36,380 nt of DNA from an uncultured Lachnospiraceae bacterium (GTDB lineage Bacteria; Bacillota; Clostridia; Lachnospirales; Lachnospiraceae), in the NCBI GenBank assembly GCA_905201915.1, contig CAJKQE010000016.1, positions 1 through 36,380 of the forward strand. The letters are read 5' to 3'. Positions 25,712 to 34,032 of the stretch are shown here, in pieces. The notes below the pieces were generated by a model. That model had not been told where the DNA came from. It saw nothing but the letters and a program-made list of their open reading frames with translations, and ran no database searches. A program made the translations under genes and the position numbers. The stretch's first letter is position 1. Every line of letters begins with the position of its first letter.

Positions 25712-27019
25712 ATGACGTACACCACACAAATGAATGCCGCACGGCAGGGTATCATCACCAAAGAAATGAAATCTGTAGCTGCCAAAGAAGAAATGGATGT
25801 GCAAAAACTTCGCCAGCTGGTTGCGGAAGGAAAAGTGGCAATTCCAGCAAATAAACTGCATACCTGTCTGGAAGCAAATGGAATTGGCTCTATGCTGAAA
25901 ACAAAAATCAATGTTAATCTGGGAACATCCAGAGACTGGAAAGACCTGGATATGGAGCTTGAGAAAGTAAATGATGCCGTAAAAATGGGGGCTGAGTCTA
26001 TTATGGATTTAAGCTCTTTTGGAGACACTCAGAAATTCCGCCGCAAATTAACTTCAGAATGTCCGGCAATTATCGGTACTGTACCGATTTATGATGCTGT
26101 TGTATACTACCACAAACCATTAAAAGAAATCACCTCTGAAGAATGGATTAAGATTGTGGAAATGCACGCAAAAGACGGAGTGGATTTTATGACTATCCAC
26201 GTAGGTATTAATAAAAATACTGCTAAACGCTTTAAGGAAAATAAGCGCCTTACCAACATCGTTTCCAGAGGCGGTTCTATTATCTTTGCCTGGATGGAAA
26301 TGACAGGACAGGAAAATCCTTTTTATGAACATTATGATCGTATCTTGGATATCTGTCAAAAATATGATGTCACCATGAGTCTTGGGGATGCCTGCCGCCC
26401 AGGCTGCATTGCCGATGCCGGAGATATTTCTCAGATTGAGGAACTTGTTACTTTAGGTGAACTGACAAAACGTGCATGGAAAAAAGATGTTCAGGTTATC
26501 ATTGAAGGTCCCGGACACATGCCTTTAAATCAAATTGAGGCCAATATGAAAATTCAGCAAACTGTATGTCAGGGAGCACCTTTCTATGTACTAGGACCTC
26601 TTGTAACGGATATTGCTCCCGGATATGACCATATCACTGCTGCTATCGGAGGCGCTATTGCTGCCACTTACGGAGCCTCTTTCCTCTGCTATGTAACACC
26701 TGCTGAACATCTTCGACTTCCTGATGTCAATGACGTAAAAGAAGGTATTATTGCATCTAAAATCGCCGCTCATGCTGCTGATATTGCCAAAGGTATTAAA
26801 GGCGCTGCTGATTGGGATTATAAAATGAGTACTGCCAGAAAAAATCTGGATTGGGAAGAAATGTTCCGCCTGTGCATTGATCCTGAAAAAGCAAAGCGCT
26901 ATCGTGCAGAGGCAAAACCAGAAAAAGAAGACACTTGCAGTATGTGCGGAAACTTCTGTGCCGTAAAAAATATGAACCGTATTTTAGAAGGAGAAATTGT
27001 AAATATTTATGAGGAATAA
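25712..27019 (+). CDS. thiC: phosphomethylpyrimidine synthase
   Basis: A 435-aa radical-SAM-type enzyme that converts aminoimidazole ribotide to HMP phosphate for thiamine synthesis. It is the short ThiC form without the N-terminal extension, common in anaerobes. Signatures: VNLGTSRDWKD, EGPGHMPLNQIEANM, YVLGPLVTDIAPGYDHI, and the C-terminal cluster motif CSMCGNFCAVKN, which supplies the three Cys of the 4Fe-4S centre. The start is the second ATG, 7 nt after GGAG. It is controlled by the TPP riboswitch upstream. No other thi gene is in the window. Confidence 0.97.
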   Translation: MTYTTQMNAARQGIITKEMKSVAAKEEMDVQKLRQLVAEGKVAIPANKLHTCLEANGIGSMLKTKINVNLGTSRDWKDLDMELEKVNDAVKMGAESIMDLSSFGDTQKFRRKLTSECPAIIGTVPIYDAVVYYHKPLKEITSEEWIKIVEMHAKDGVDFMTIHVGINKNTAKRFKENKRLTNIVSRGGSIIFAWMEMTGQENPFYEHYDRILDICQKYDVTMSLGDACRPGCIADAGDISQIEELVTLGELTKRAWKKDVQVIIEGPGHMPLNQIEANMKIQQTVCQGAPFYVLGPLVTDIAPGYDHITAAIGGAIAATYGASFLCYVTPAEHLRLPDVNDVKEGIIASKIAAHAADIAKGIKGAADWDYKMSTARKNLDWEEMFRLCIDPEKAKRYRAEAKPEKEDTCSMCGNFCAVKNMNRILEGEIVNIYEE

Positions 27020-27041
27020 AACATCTCATTAGTACCGCATA

Positions 27042-27090
27042 TAAAAGACCACCCTTAAATTTTGACAGGTGACAGGGTGGTCTTTTAAAA
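27042..27090. terminator. bidirectional terminator between thiC and dnaB
   Basis: Perfect 14-bp stem TAAAAGACCACCCT/AGGGTGGTCTTTTA around an 18-nt loop, with T-runs in both directions. Confidence 0.9.
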
Positions 27091-27103
27091 TAATATTCAA
27101 TTT

Positions 27104-28432
27104 TTATTTCTTCATATTCACAAACTTTGTATAATTTGGCAGCCATACCAGATTTACAGTTCCAATAGGGCCGTTTCTTTGTTTGGCAATAATAATTTCT
27201 GCTATGTTTTTATTCTCAGAGTCTTTATTATAATAATCATCACGATAAATAAACATAACCACATCGGCATCCTGCTCAATAGCTCCGGATTCTCGAAGGT
27301 CAGAAAGCATTGGTCTGTGATCAGGACGCTGCTCTACGGCACGACTCAACTGAGAAAGCGCCACGACAGGCACATTCAATTCTCTGGCAAGTGCTTTTAA
27401 AGAACGGGAAATCTCTGAAATTTCCTGCTGTCTGGACTCACTTCTTCCACTTCCTGTCATAAGCTGCAAATAGTCAATAAAAATAATGCCCAGATTATGT
27501 TCCATCTTGTACTTTCTACACTTAGAGCGCAACTCAGAAATAGAAATCCCCGGCTTATCATCAATGATTAAATTGGATTTTCCAATAATATTCGCACCTT
27601 CAATAAGTTTTGCCCATTCTTCATCCTCCAGATTACCTGTTCTGATATTCTGTGAGTCTACCTTTGACTCTAATGCCAGAAGACGATTTACCAACTGTTC
27701 TTTTGACATTTCCAAACTGAAAATTGCCGCTGTCACATCATTATGAAATGCCATATACTGGGCAATATTCAAAACAAAGGCTGTTTTTCCCATAGAAGGA
27801 CGAGCTGCCACTAAAATCAAATCAGAAGGCTGAAAGCCGGACATTTTATAATCCAAATCAATAAAACCTGTGGGAATACCCGTTACACTACCCTGACTTC
27901 TGGAGGCTTTTTCAATTTTTTCAATGGCATTTAACACTACCTGACGAATGGGGACAAACTCCTCACTGCCTCGGTTCTGCACCAAATCAAAAATTTTCTT
28001 TTCTGTAACTTCTAAAATATCCTGCGTCTTTTCCTTTCCCAAATAGCAGGCGTTGGTAATTTCCTCTGTGGTTTTTATCAACTTTCTCAGCATAGATTTT
28101 TCTGCTACAATTTCTGCATAATACTTTACATTTGCAGAAGTAGGCACTGCTGACAGCAAATCTCTTACAAACTCCATACTGGAAATCTCAGGAGGCAAAT
28201 CTTTTTCCTTTAATCTTTCCTGTAGAGTAATCAAATCCACTGCCTTGCCTTCATCATGAAGCTCTATCATTGCCTCAAAAACCATACCATACTGCTGCTG
28301 GTAAAAATCTGCTCCTGTAATAATCTCAGAAGCCTCCACAATAGCATCTCTGCTCATAATCATAGAACCAATAACTGACTGCTCAGCTTCCGGACTATGA
28401 GGCAGAATTCGTTTTATCAGTGCTTCTTCCAT
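27104..28432 (-). CDS. dnaB: replicative DNA helicase DnaB
   Basis: A 442-aa hexameric helicase (DnaC in Bacillus naming). The N-terminal helical domain begins PHSPEAEQSVIGSMIMSRDAI. The RecA-like domain contains Walker A AARPSMGKTAF near residue 207, Walker B IIFIDYLQLM near 315 and LSQLSRAVEQRPDHRPMLSDLRESGAIEQDADVVMFIYR. Length is standard, with no intein. It is the last gene of the gdpP-rplI-dnaB operon. Confidence 0.98.
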   Translation of the reverse strand: MEEALIKRILPHSPEAEQSVIGSMIMSRDAIVEASEIITGADFYQQQYGMVFEAMIELHDEGKAVDLITLQERLKEKDLPPEISSMEFVRDLLSAVPTSANVKYYAEIVAEKSMLRKLIKTTEEITNACYLGKEKTQDILEVTEKKIFDLVQNRGSEEFVPIRQVVLNAIEKIEKASRSQGSVTGIPTGFIDLDYKMSGFQPSDLILVAARPSMGKTAFVLNIAQYMAFHNDVTAAIFSLEMSKEQLVNRLLALESKVDSQNIRTGNLEDEEWAKLIEGANIIGKSNLIIDDKPGISISELRSKCRKYKMEHNLGIIFIDYLQLMTGSGRSESRQQEISEISRSLKALARELNVPVVALSQLSRAVEQRPDHRPMLSDLRESGAIEQDADVVMFIYRDDYYNKDSENKNIAEIIIAKQRNGPIGTVNLVWLPNYTKFVNMKK

Positions 28433-28451
28433 GTTGGCGAAGACTCCCTTC

Positions 28452-28898
28452 CTATGCTTCCTTTACCACAACTTTAAGCTGCGCTGTAACCTGTGTATGA
28501 AGCTTTACAGGAACCATGGTTGTTCCTAATTCACGAATTGGATTAGGAAGCTGCATTTTCTTTTTATCAATATCATATCCTAATTGTTTTTTCACTGCTT
28601 CAGAAATTTCTTTAGTAGATACAGAACCGAAGGTTCTTCCGTTTTCTCCCACCTTAATTCCTACTGTTACCTGTTTTGTTTCTAATTCTTCTTTAAAATC
28701 TTTTGCAACCTGAAGATTTTCCTTTGCTACTTTTTCTTCGTGTGCTTTTTGAAGTTTTAAATCATTAATATTCTTTGCTGTCGCTTCTACACCTAATTTC
28801 TTAGGAAAAAGCATATTTCTTGCATATCCATCACTTACGTTTACAATTTCACCTTTTTTTCCAAGAGATTTTACATCTTCAATTAAAATTACTTTCAT
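28452..28898 (-). CDS. rplI: 50S ribosomal protein L9
   Basis: A 148-aa ribosomal protein. It starts with the L9 signature MKVILIEDVKSLGKKGEIVNVSDGYARNMLFPKKLG, continues with the long central helix (NINDLKLQKAHEEKVAKENL), and ends with the C-terminal RNA-binding domain. GGAGATATAGAGG precedes it. It overlaps gdpP by 4 nt. Confidence 0.98.
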   Translation of the reverse strand: MKVILIEDVKSLGKKGEIVNVSDGYARNMLFPKKLGVEATAKNINDLKLQKAHEEKVAKENLQVAKDFKEELETKQVTVGIKVGENGRTFGSVSTKEISEAVKKQLGYDIDKKKMQLPNPIRELGTTMVPVKLHTQVTAQLKVVVKEA

Positions 28899-30940
28899 AC
28901 CTCTATATCTCCTTCTTTTATCATCTTGTCAATGGTATTTTTTAACTGTCGGATACCTTCCTCTACGGAAACTCCCGGAAGCTGTGCGCCTGCCATATTA
29001 ATATGACCGCCGCCGCCCATTTTTTCCATAATCAATTGTACATTTACTTCATCAATAGCTCTTGCACTGATATAAATCTTATTCTGATAATCAGTAAGTA
29101 CAAAAGTAGCCTTAATACTGTCTACATTTAAAAGCTCATTTGCTGCCTGAGAAGCTACCACAGTAGGACTGTCAATACCCTCACTTGGGCACACTGCAAT
29201 GGCAAAACAATTTTTATATGTTTCCACATGACGGATTGCCTCTGCTTTTGCACGATAAGATTTCACATCATCACGGAACATTTTCCGCACTCTGGTAACA
29301 TCTGCACCACAACGGCGAAGAAAAGCTGCTGCCTCAAAAGTACGGACACCTGTCTTCGCAGTAAAATTATTTGTATCAATAATAATACCGGAATAAAGAG
29401 CATCTGCTTCAATATTGTATATTTTTATATCATCAGCAAAATACTGAAGAATTTCTGCTACCATTTCACAGGAAGATGAAGCATAAGGCTCAATATAAGA
29501 CAATACAGCATTTTGAATAACTTCACTGCCCTGTCTATGGTGATCTAACACTACAATCGTCTTCGTCTTATGCAAAAGCTCCTCACATTCTGTGTAACTT
29601 GGCTTATTAGTATCTACGACAACTACAACGGTATTATTATCTACAATTTCTTTTGCTTCATTGCTGTCTACAAACATGTCCTCATCATAATCAGGATTAT
29701 TACTGAAGTTTTCAATAATCGGTCGCACAGACATAGTAGGATTATTCACAACAATATGTGCCTTCTTATTCAATGATTTGGCTGCTCTGTAAATACCAAT
29801 CGCTGCGCCAATAGAGTCCACATCAGAAATCTTGTGTCCCATAACCACAACTTTATCCTTGCTTACCATAAATTCTCGCAGTGCATGAGCCTTTACACGA
29901 GCTTTTACACGAGTATTTTTTCCTGCGTGCTGAGATTTACCGCCATAATAAATCATCTGGTCTCTATCTTTAATAACCACCTGATCTCCGCCACGCCCCA
30001 GTGCTAAATCAATAGCAATGCGTGAATATTCATAATTCTGAGCATAAGTAGGTGCATTAATACCAATACCAATGCTAACAGTAACTGCCATATCATTTCC
30101 AATATTTACCGTTTTTACATCTTCTAAAATATTAAAACGTTTTTTCTTTAATTCTTCCAAAGAACTCTGACGCATAACAAGGATAAATTTGTCTTTTTCC
30201 AACTTTTTAATCAGCCCATCTACATCACTAAAATATTTATTCAGCTTTCTTTCGATTAAAGCTACTAAAAGAGAACGACGAACTTCCTCAACACTATTTA
30301 ATGCCTCTTCATAATTATCCAGATATAGAAGACCGGTAACCAGCTTTTCATCTTCCTTCTGTCTAATATACTGATTTAATTCTGTTTCATCAAATAAATA
30401 CATGGCAATTAAATCATTTTCCTGTGCCAACTCCACAAGCCCGGACTCCTCCAGAAGTTTATCCATAGAAATCACACGCATAACCGCCTTGTAATCTCTT
30501 TTGCTGTATCGAACAGCAACCTCTGTGTCTGCCTCTTTTGGCAACTTATCCTTCGTAATCTCCTGAAAAAGAGTGGTAACGGATTTGCGATATTTCTTAT
30601 TCTTTCCAGTAAGCTTGACAAATTCCTTATTCAACCACAAAATCTTTCCATTAGAGTCCAATAACGCATAAGGTACAATAAATTCATTTAATAAATTCTT
30701 CTGTACCTGCCCGTATTGAGTTGCAAAGGAAATCAACTCATTCATAATGCCGGTACGACTGTGTAAATATAAAAGCACCACAATCAAAATATAAGCAACT
30801 ACGAAAACACTTACCAGAACTCCCGCCTTTATGCTTATTGCAAATACAGCAATATTCATGATTATGAGTAAAATTCCTAAAATCACCGGAAACTGCATAT
30901 ATATTTTCAGCTGTCCCTTCATCCTAATTTTTCCATTCAT
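28895..30940 (-). CDS. gdpP: c-di-AMP phosphodiesterase GdpP
   Basis: A 681-aa membrane enzyme that hydrolyses cyclic di-AMP. Two membrane helices occupy about residues 15-60. A PAS-like domain (ALLDSNGKILWLNKEFVKLTGK) and a degenerate GGDEF domain (AVTVSIGIG, no GGDEF signature) follow. The catalytic DHH/DHHA1 module comes last, with VMGHKISDVDSIGAA, VVVVDTNKP, VVLDHHRQG and GGGGHINMAGAQ. The start is set at MNGKIRM, 5 nt after AGGTGG; the longer reading begins within the leader. The mobile element is inserted just upstream. Its activity affects K+ transport and cell-wall stress in Firmicutes. Confidence 0.95.
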   Translation of the reverse strand: MNGKIRMKGQLKIYMQFPVILGILLIIMNIAVFAISIKAGVLVSVFVVAYILIVVLLYLHSRTGIMNELISFATQYGQVQKNLLNEFIVPYALLDSNGKILWLNKEFVKLTGKNKKYRKSVTTLFQEITKDKLPKEADTEVAVRYSKRDYKAVMRVISMDKLLEESGLVELAQENDLIAMYLFDETELNQYIRQKEDEKLVTGLLYLDNYEEALNSVEEVRRSLLVALIERKLNKYFSDVDGLIKKLEKDKFILVMRQSSLEELKKKRFNILEDVKTVNIGNDMAVTVSIGIGINAPTYAQNYEYSRIAIDLALGRGGDQVVIKDRDQMIYYGGKSQHAGKNTRVKARVKAHALREFMVSKDKVVVMGHKISDVDSIGAAIGIYRAAKSLNKKAHIVVNNPTMSVRPIIENFSNNPDYDEDMFVDSNEAKEIVDNNTVVVVVDTNKPSYTECEELLHKTKTIVVLDHHRQGSEVIQNAVLSYIEPYASSSCEMVAEILQYFADDIKIYNIEADALYSGIIIDTNNFTAKTGVRTFEAAAFLRRCGADVTRVRKMFRDDVKSYRAKAEAIRHVETYKNCFAIAVCPSEGIDSPTVVASQAANELLNVDSIKATFVLTDYQNKIYISARAIDEVNVQLIMEKMGGGGHINMAGAQLPGVSVEEGIRQLKNTIDKMIKEGDIEV

Positions 30941-30981
30941 CTCTCCACCTGCCAATACAAAATTAAATAGCAATTTAATCT

Positions 30982-31010
30982 ATTATACCACGTGCGAAGA
31001 CGAGAAAGCA
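30982..31010 (-). promoter_or_regulatory. gdpP-proximal promoter (P2)
   Basis: Minus-strand -10 TATAAT at 30987-30982, with a weak -35 TGCTTT at 31010-31005, 17 bp apart. The start point would give a roughly 35-nt leader for gdpP. Confidence 0.45.
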
Positions 31011-31055
31011 CCCACTAGGGTATTTGCTCGGCGAGCCGTGGCTTGCCGGTATAAT
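30982..31055. other. second, imperfect cloverleaf sharing a closing strand
   Basis: ATTATACC (30982-30989) can pair with GGTATAAT (31048-31055). Inside lie a 30-nt hairpin CGAG...CTCG (31001-31030) with an ACCC/GGGT tip and a hairpin GGCGAGCC/GGCTTGCC (31030-31047). The 74-nt size is close to the perfect cloverleaf next to it. The two structures compete for the strand 31048-31055. Confidence 0.5.
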
Positions 31056-31122
31056 CTGCCGTAGATACGGCAGCAAGCCAATTCCCATTGGCTTGGTTTG
31101 CACGTTGTGCAAACATTATACC
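31048..31122. other. 75-nt perfect four-arm cloverleaf in the gdpP upstream region
   Basis: Closing stem GGTATAAT/ATTATACC (31048-31055/31115-31122), then three perfect hairpins: CTGCCGT/ACGGCAG (31056-31073), AAGCCAAT/ATTGGCTT (31075-31094), and GTTTGCAC/GTGCAAAC (31096-31114). Loops are 3-4 nt and only single bases separate the arms. All 31 base pairs are Watson-Crick. It lacks tRNA consensus bases (no T-psi-C or D-loop signature) and its arms are too long for a tRNA. Function unknown. Confidence 0.75.
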
Positions 31123-31143
31123 ATTGTTTTTCCTTTTGTACAA
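31115..31143 (-). promoter_or_regulatory. upstream promoter (P1) facing gdpP
   Basis: Minus-strand -35 TTGTAC (31143-31138) and consensus -10 TATAAT (31120-31115), exactly 17 bp apart. The -10 lies inside the closing stem of the cloverleaf. It would make a structured leader of about 160 nt ahead of gdpP. Confidence 0.65.
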
Positions 31144-31145
31144 GC

Positions 31146-31172
31146 AAAAAGCACACTGCCGAAGCAGTGTGC
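31146..31172 (-). terminator. strong terminator between int and gdpP promoter
   Basis: Nine-bp stem GCACACTGC/GCAGTGTGC with, on the minus strand, a TTCG tetraloop and TTTTT right after. It lies about 95 nt past the int stop and immediately before P1. It would insulate gdpP from the mobile element. Confidence 0.9.
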
Positions 31173-31264
31173 CAAATATCAATTAGTCCTGTACGTATGG
31201 CATCTAGCAAACTTTCCCCATATTCCTTGTACTGTCTTCAATCATATCGCAATATACACCATTT

Positions 31265-32467
31265 TTACACCACACTAAGAAACGAAACCTTATTCAAAGT
31301 ACTGATATCCATTTCTGGTTTTGCATGATTATAATAAGCAGTTGTTTCCTTATCGCTATGTCCCACATATAACTGAATCGTTTCATATGGTACACCATTC
31401 ATCTTACAACGTGTAACAAATGTATGTCGAAAACAATGTGGTGTGAACGGCTTCAAAACAAAAGGTTCTCGATTTTCAAATTTTGCAAGTTCTTCTTCCT
31501 GTAAATTGGCTTTTAATATCACAGATTTTATTGTCCTATTTACATCTCCATAACGGATTGGTACTCCTTGTTGTGTAGTAAATATCATATCATTAAATGG
31601 TTCTTCGTTTTTCCATTGTGTTGCATAAAGCATCCGATTTCTTAATTGTTTCTTACGAACTCTTTTTAATATTACTTCTGTCTCTGGCAACAAAGGTATC
31701 TCTCTATTACTTGATTCTGTCTTAGGAGTTGTAAAAAAGAAGTGGCATGATTCATTTTCTTTTACTTTTGAATAATGGAGTGTACGTTGTATATGGATTG
31801 TCTTTTTCTCAAAGTCTATATCACTCCACTTTAATCCTAATACCTCTCCAATTCTAGCACCAAATGATAAACACGCACAAAAAATATCATAATGCGAATA
31901 TTCTTTTGCTACTTCTAAAAACATTTCTTGCTCTTGTTCCGTCAAAAATCTGGCTTCATATGTCACTTTTCTCGGCATAACAACCGCATCACATGGATTT
32001 ATTAGTACATATCCATTCCCAACTGCTTTTTTAAACATCTCGTTCAGTAAAGATTTTAATAATCGAATCGTACCATATGTAAACCCCTTTTCATCCAATT
32101 CGTTAATAAGTTGTTGTATATGAATTGCTCTTATGTCCTGCAACTTCATCATACCAACTATGTTTTTCTTACATGGTGAAAAGGTCTGTCTAATTCTATA
32201 TACAGTCGTTGCTTTTACTTTCCCTTCCTTATATAGTTTCAAAAATTCTTCAAACCATTCCGAAAGTGTTATATTTCCACCAGATAAAAACTTCCCTTGT
32301 TCCGATTCATATCTTGCTCTTTCCAACTTATGACGTAATGTTTTTAAATCTCTTCCATAAAATGTGTGACGCTTTTTATAACGGTCTACATAACGAGCCA
32401 TATAATTTCCGTCTGCCCTCTGTGATATTCCTTTTCCTAATTCTTTCCCTTTTAAATCCTTTCCCAT
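31265..32467 (-). CDS. int: Tn916-type tyrosine integrase
   Basis: A 400-aa site-specific recombinase. An N-terminal arm-binding domain lies at residues about 13-60 (ISQRADGNYMARYVDRYKKRHTFYGRD), a SAM-like core-binding domain at about 65-155, and the catalytic domain at 170-395. Active-site residues are visible: R205 (FGARIGEVLGLKW), K249 (TTPKT), H344-x-x-R347 (PHCFRHTF), H370 (VGHSDKETTAYY) and nucleophile Y379 (or Y378). Length and layout match Tn916 Int (405 aa). It is convergent towards gdpP, with a terminator between. Its Shine-Dalgarno is partly inside a hairpin. Confidence 0.96.
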   Translation of the reverse strand: MGKDLKGKELGKGISQRADGNYMARYVDRYKKRHTFYGRDLKTLRHKLERARYESEQGKFLSGGNITLSEWFEEFLKLYKEGKVKATTVYRIRQTFSPCKKNIVGMMKLQDIRAIHIQQLINELDEKGFTYGTIRLLKSLLNEMFKKAVGNGYVLINPCDAVVMPRKVTYEARFLTEQEQEMFLEVAKEYSHYDIFCACLSFGARIGEVLGLKWSDIDFEKKTIHIQRTLHYSKVKENESCHFFFTTPKTESSNREIPLLPETEVILKRVRKKQLRNRMLYATQWKNEEPFNDMIFTTQQGVPIRYGDVNRTIKSVILKANLQEEELAKFENREPFVLKPFTPHCFRHTFVTRCKMNGVPYETIQLYVGHSDKETTAYYNHAKPEMDISTLNKVSFLSVV

Positions 32468-32482
32468 AATTTATTGACCATC

Positions 32483-32551
32483 CTTTCTTAATCAGCATAA
32501 GAAAGAATGGAGTAAAAGCTTGATTACATTATATCACAGCTTTACTCCATT
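32483..32551 (-). promoter_or_regulatory. two hairpins in the xis-int gap, one covering the int ribosome binding site
   Basis: Hairpin A is a long stem AATGGAGTAAA(A)GCT/AGCTTTACTCCATT (32506-32520/32538-32551). Hairpin B is a perfect 8-bp stem CTTTCTTA/TAAGAAAG (32483-32490/32498-32505), whose minus-strand 3' arm includes the AAGAAAGGA ahead of int. This could hold back int translation. It is a fold made by eye. Confidence 0.5.
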
Positions 32552-32558
32552 TTTCTAG

Positions 32559-32753
32559 CTACAATCCCGAAATGCTGTCAAGATACTTATCTAATAATTT
32601 CCGATTCGCATATAGTCTGTTTCCTTTTCGCACAACATAAGAACATCTTGGATGATTTAATTCATCCCTAACAGTATTTTCACCCCACCCTGTATATACC
32701 ATCATTTCATATACGTTCAAAAGTGCTTTTTCACATAGTTTTATTTGCTCCAT
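32559..32753 (-). CDS. xis: Tn916-type excisionase
   Basis: A 64-aa DNA-binding directionality factor with the winged-helix pattern of Tn916 Xis: VYEMMVYTGWGENTVRDELNHPRCSYVVRKGNRLYANRKLLDKYLDSI. Length is nearly the same as Tn916 Xis (67 aa). The start at the ATG of MEQIKL is preferred over an upstream TTG that has no ribosome binding site. The gene lies 10 nt after the ftsK stop and 91 nt before int, the same order as in Tn916-like elements. Confidence 0.88.
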   Translation of the reverse strand: MEQIKLCEKALLNVYEMMVYTGWGENTVRDELNHPRCSYVVRKGNRLYANRKLLDKYLDSISGL

Positions 32754-32763
32754 AAATACAATA

Positions 32764-34032
32764 TCACTCTTCTTCCCAACAAGTTTCTTCAAAATAATAT
32801 GCTTTAAATAGAGTATTAAAGTTTGTCACAAAAAATCCTTCATCTTCTTGTGAAATAAGTTCAGATGCATCTGTCTTATCAATAATAATTTTAGATAATA
32901 CTGAATCTGCTCTTCCACAAATCCTATATCCTAAATTTCCCTTAATTTTCCCATCTAAAACATCCGAATCGGGTCTAGCTGTAACCAAAATCAAGTGAAT
33001 ACCAAGCGCCCTTCCCAAAGTCGCAATCTTTTCTGCTTGAAACTCTATTTTACTATGTAACTCTTTCTTTTCTTTACTTACATCCCTCTTTCTAAATACT
33101 TGTGCGAACTCATCACACGCAATTACTATCCTTTTAATTTTGGTTTTTGCCCTTTGGTTATATTCTTTTATATTACTTGCACCCATTTCAAGAAAAAGTA
33201 ATTGTCTTTCTTTCATAATCTCTACAATTTCCTGTAATTTTTCAAGAAATTCTTGTTCTTCTGTAATTACTATAGATTTTTCACGCCATTTACCTATATA
33301 GTCAATCCCACCCTTGAAATCACCTATTATAACAGCCGCATCTTTTTTTATACATTGGTAGAGAGTTAGTTTTAACAAACTACTTTTCCCAGAACCACTT
33401 CCTCCTCCAATAAGCATATGTGGAATACTTGACAAATCAACCTCTTCATCCGCAAAATAGTTTTTCCCTAATTTCAAAACAAAATCATCTTTATCCAAAA
33501 AAGTTGTTTTCCACACTAATTTCTTATTTAGTTCATTCTCTTCTGAAATACCTTTCACAATAATATTCCGAACGCTTCTTCCTTTATCTATAGAAATAAT
33601 TTTCACTCCCAAAACAACTTCTATTCTATCCTTTTGTTTCTCAAATTCATCTTGTGATATTCCACATGAATAAAACTCAAAAACAACTCCATTTTTTTCC
33701 TTCCTTTTTGAAATTACCATAGGCGGATTTCCTTTTCTATCAACTATTTTATTTTCTAAAAAATCTTTTTCTATTTTTCTGCACTTTTTATTCCCACCTC
33801 CAAAGTACATTAAAATTGCTATTATGCCTATCAACATTGCTTCAAATGCACATATATGAAAAATCCATTTATATAAACCAGAAACCGCAGAATCATCCAA
33901 GCGAATCATATATTCTGCACCCATCACCCAAATAAAACAGATTATTCCTACATATGTTAATGGAAATATAATTTTCCATTTTTTCTTTTTCAGTTCCTCA
34001 ATGCCTATAACTATTCTTCTATTTATTTTCAT
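32764..34032 (-). CDS. FtsK/SpoIIIE (TcpA-like) DNA translocase
   Basis: A 422-aa membrane-anchored ATPase. Two membrane helices lie at about 20-38 and 56-78, followed by a soluble domain with Walker A GGGSGSGKSS (209-218), Walker B RIVIACDEFA (301-310), and the downstream TARPDSDVLDGKIKGNLGYRICGR segment typical of FtsK/TcpA/Orf21 of Tn916. In such elements this protein pumps DNA or couples it to a transfer channel. The start was set at MKINRRI, 9 nt after GAGAGG, giving a 14-nt overlap with rep. The overlap suggests coupled synthesis of Rep and the pump. Confidence 0.92.
   Translation of the reverse strand: MKINRRIVIGIEELKKKKWKIIFPLTYVGIICFIWVMGAEYMIRLDDSAVSGLYKWIFHICAFEAMLIGIIAILMYFGGGNKKCRKIEKDFLENKIVDRKGNPPMVISKRKEKNGVVFEFYSCGISQDEFEKQKDRIEVVLGVKIISIDKGRSVRNIIVKGISEENELNKKLVWKTTFLDKDDFVLKLGKNYFADEEVDLSSIPHMLIGGGSGSGKSSLLKLTLYQCIKKDAAVIIGDFKGGIDYIGKWREKSIVITEEQEFLEKLQEIVEIMKERQLLFLEMGASNIKEYNQRAKTKIKRIVIACDEFAQVFRKRDVSKEKKELHSKIEFQAEKIATLGRALGIHLILVTARPDSDVLDGKIKGNLGYRICGRADSVLSKIIIDKTDASELISQEDEGFFVTNFNTLFKAYYFEETCWEEE

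Noticed and set aside
25546..26028. 160-codon minus-strand frame over the TPP riboswitch and start of thiC
   Set aside because: It is antisense to a conserved riboswitch and a clearly recognised enzyme; the protein sequence is low-complexity and has no family signature.
31048..31122. The cloverleaf as a tRNA gene
   Set aside because: Arms of 7-8 bp with 3-4 nt loops, no D-loop GG, no TTC-type T-loop and no 7-nt anticodon loop.
30983..31328. Overlapping open frames on both strands across the gdpP-int gap
   Set aside because: They run through a terminator, promoters and palindromes, lack ribosome binding sites and have no recognisable protein features.
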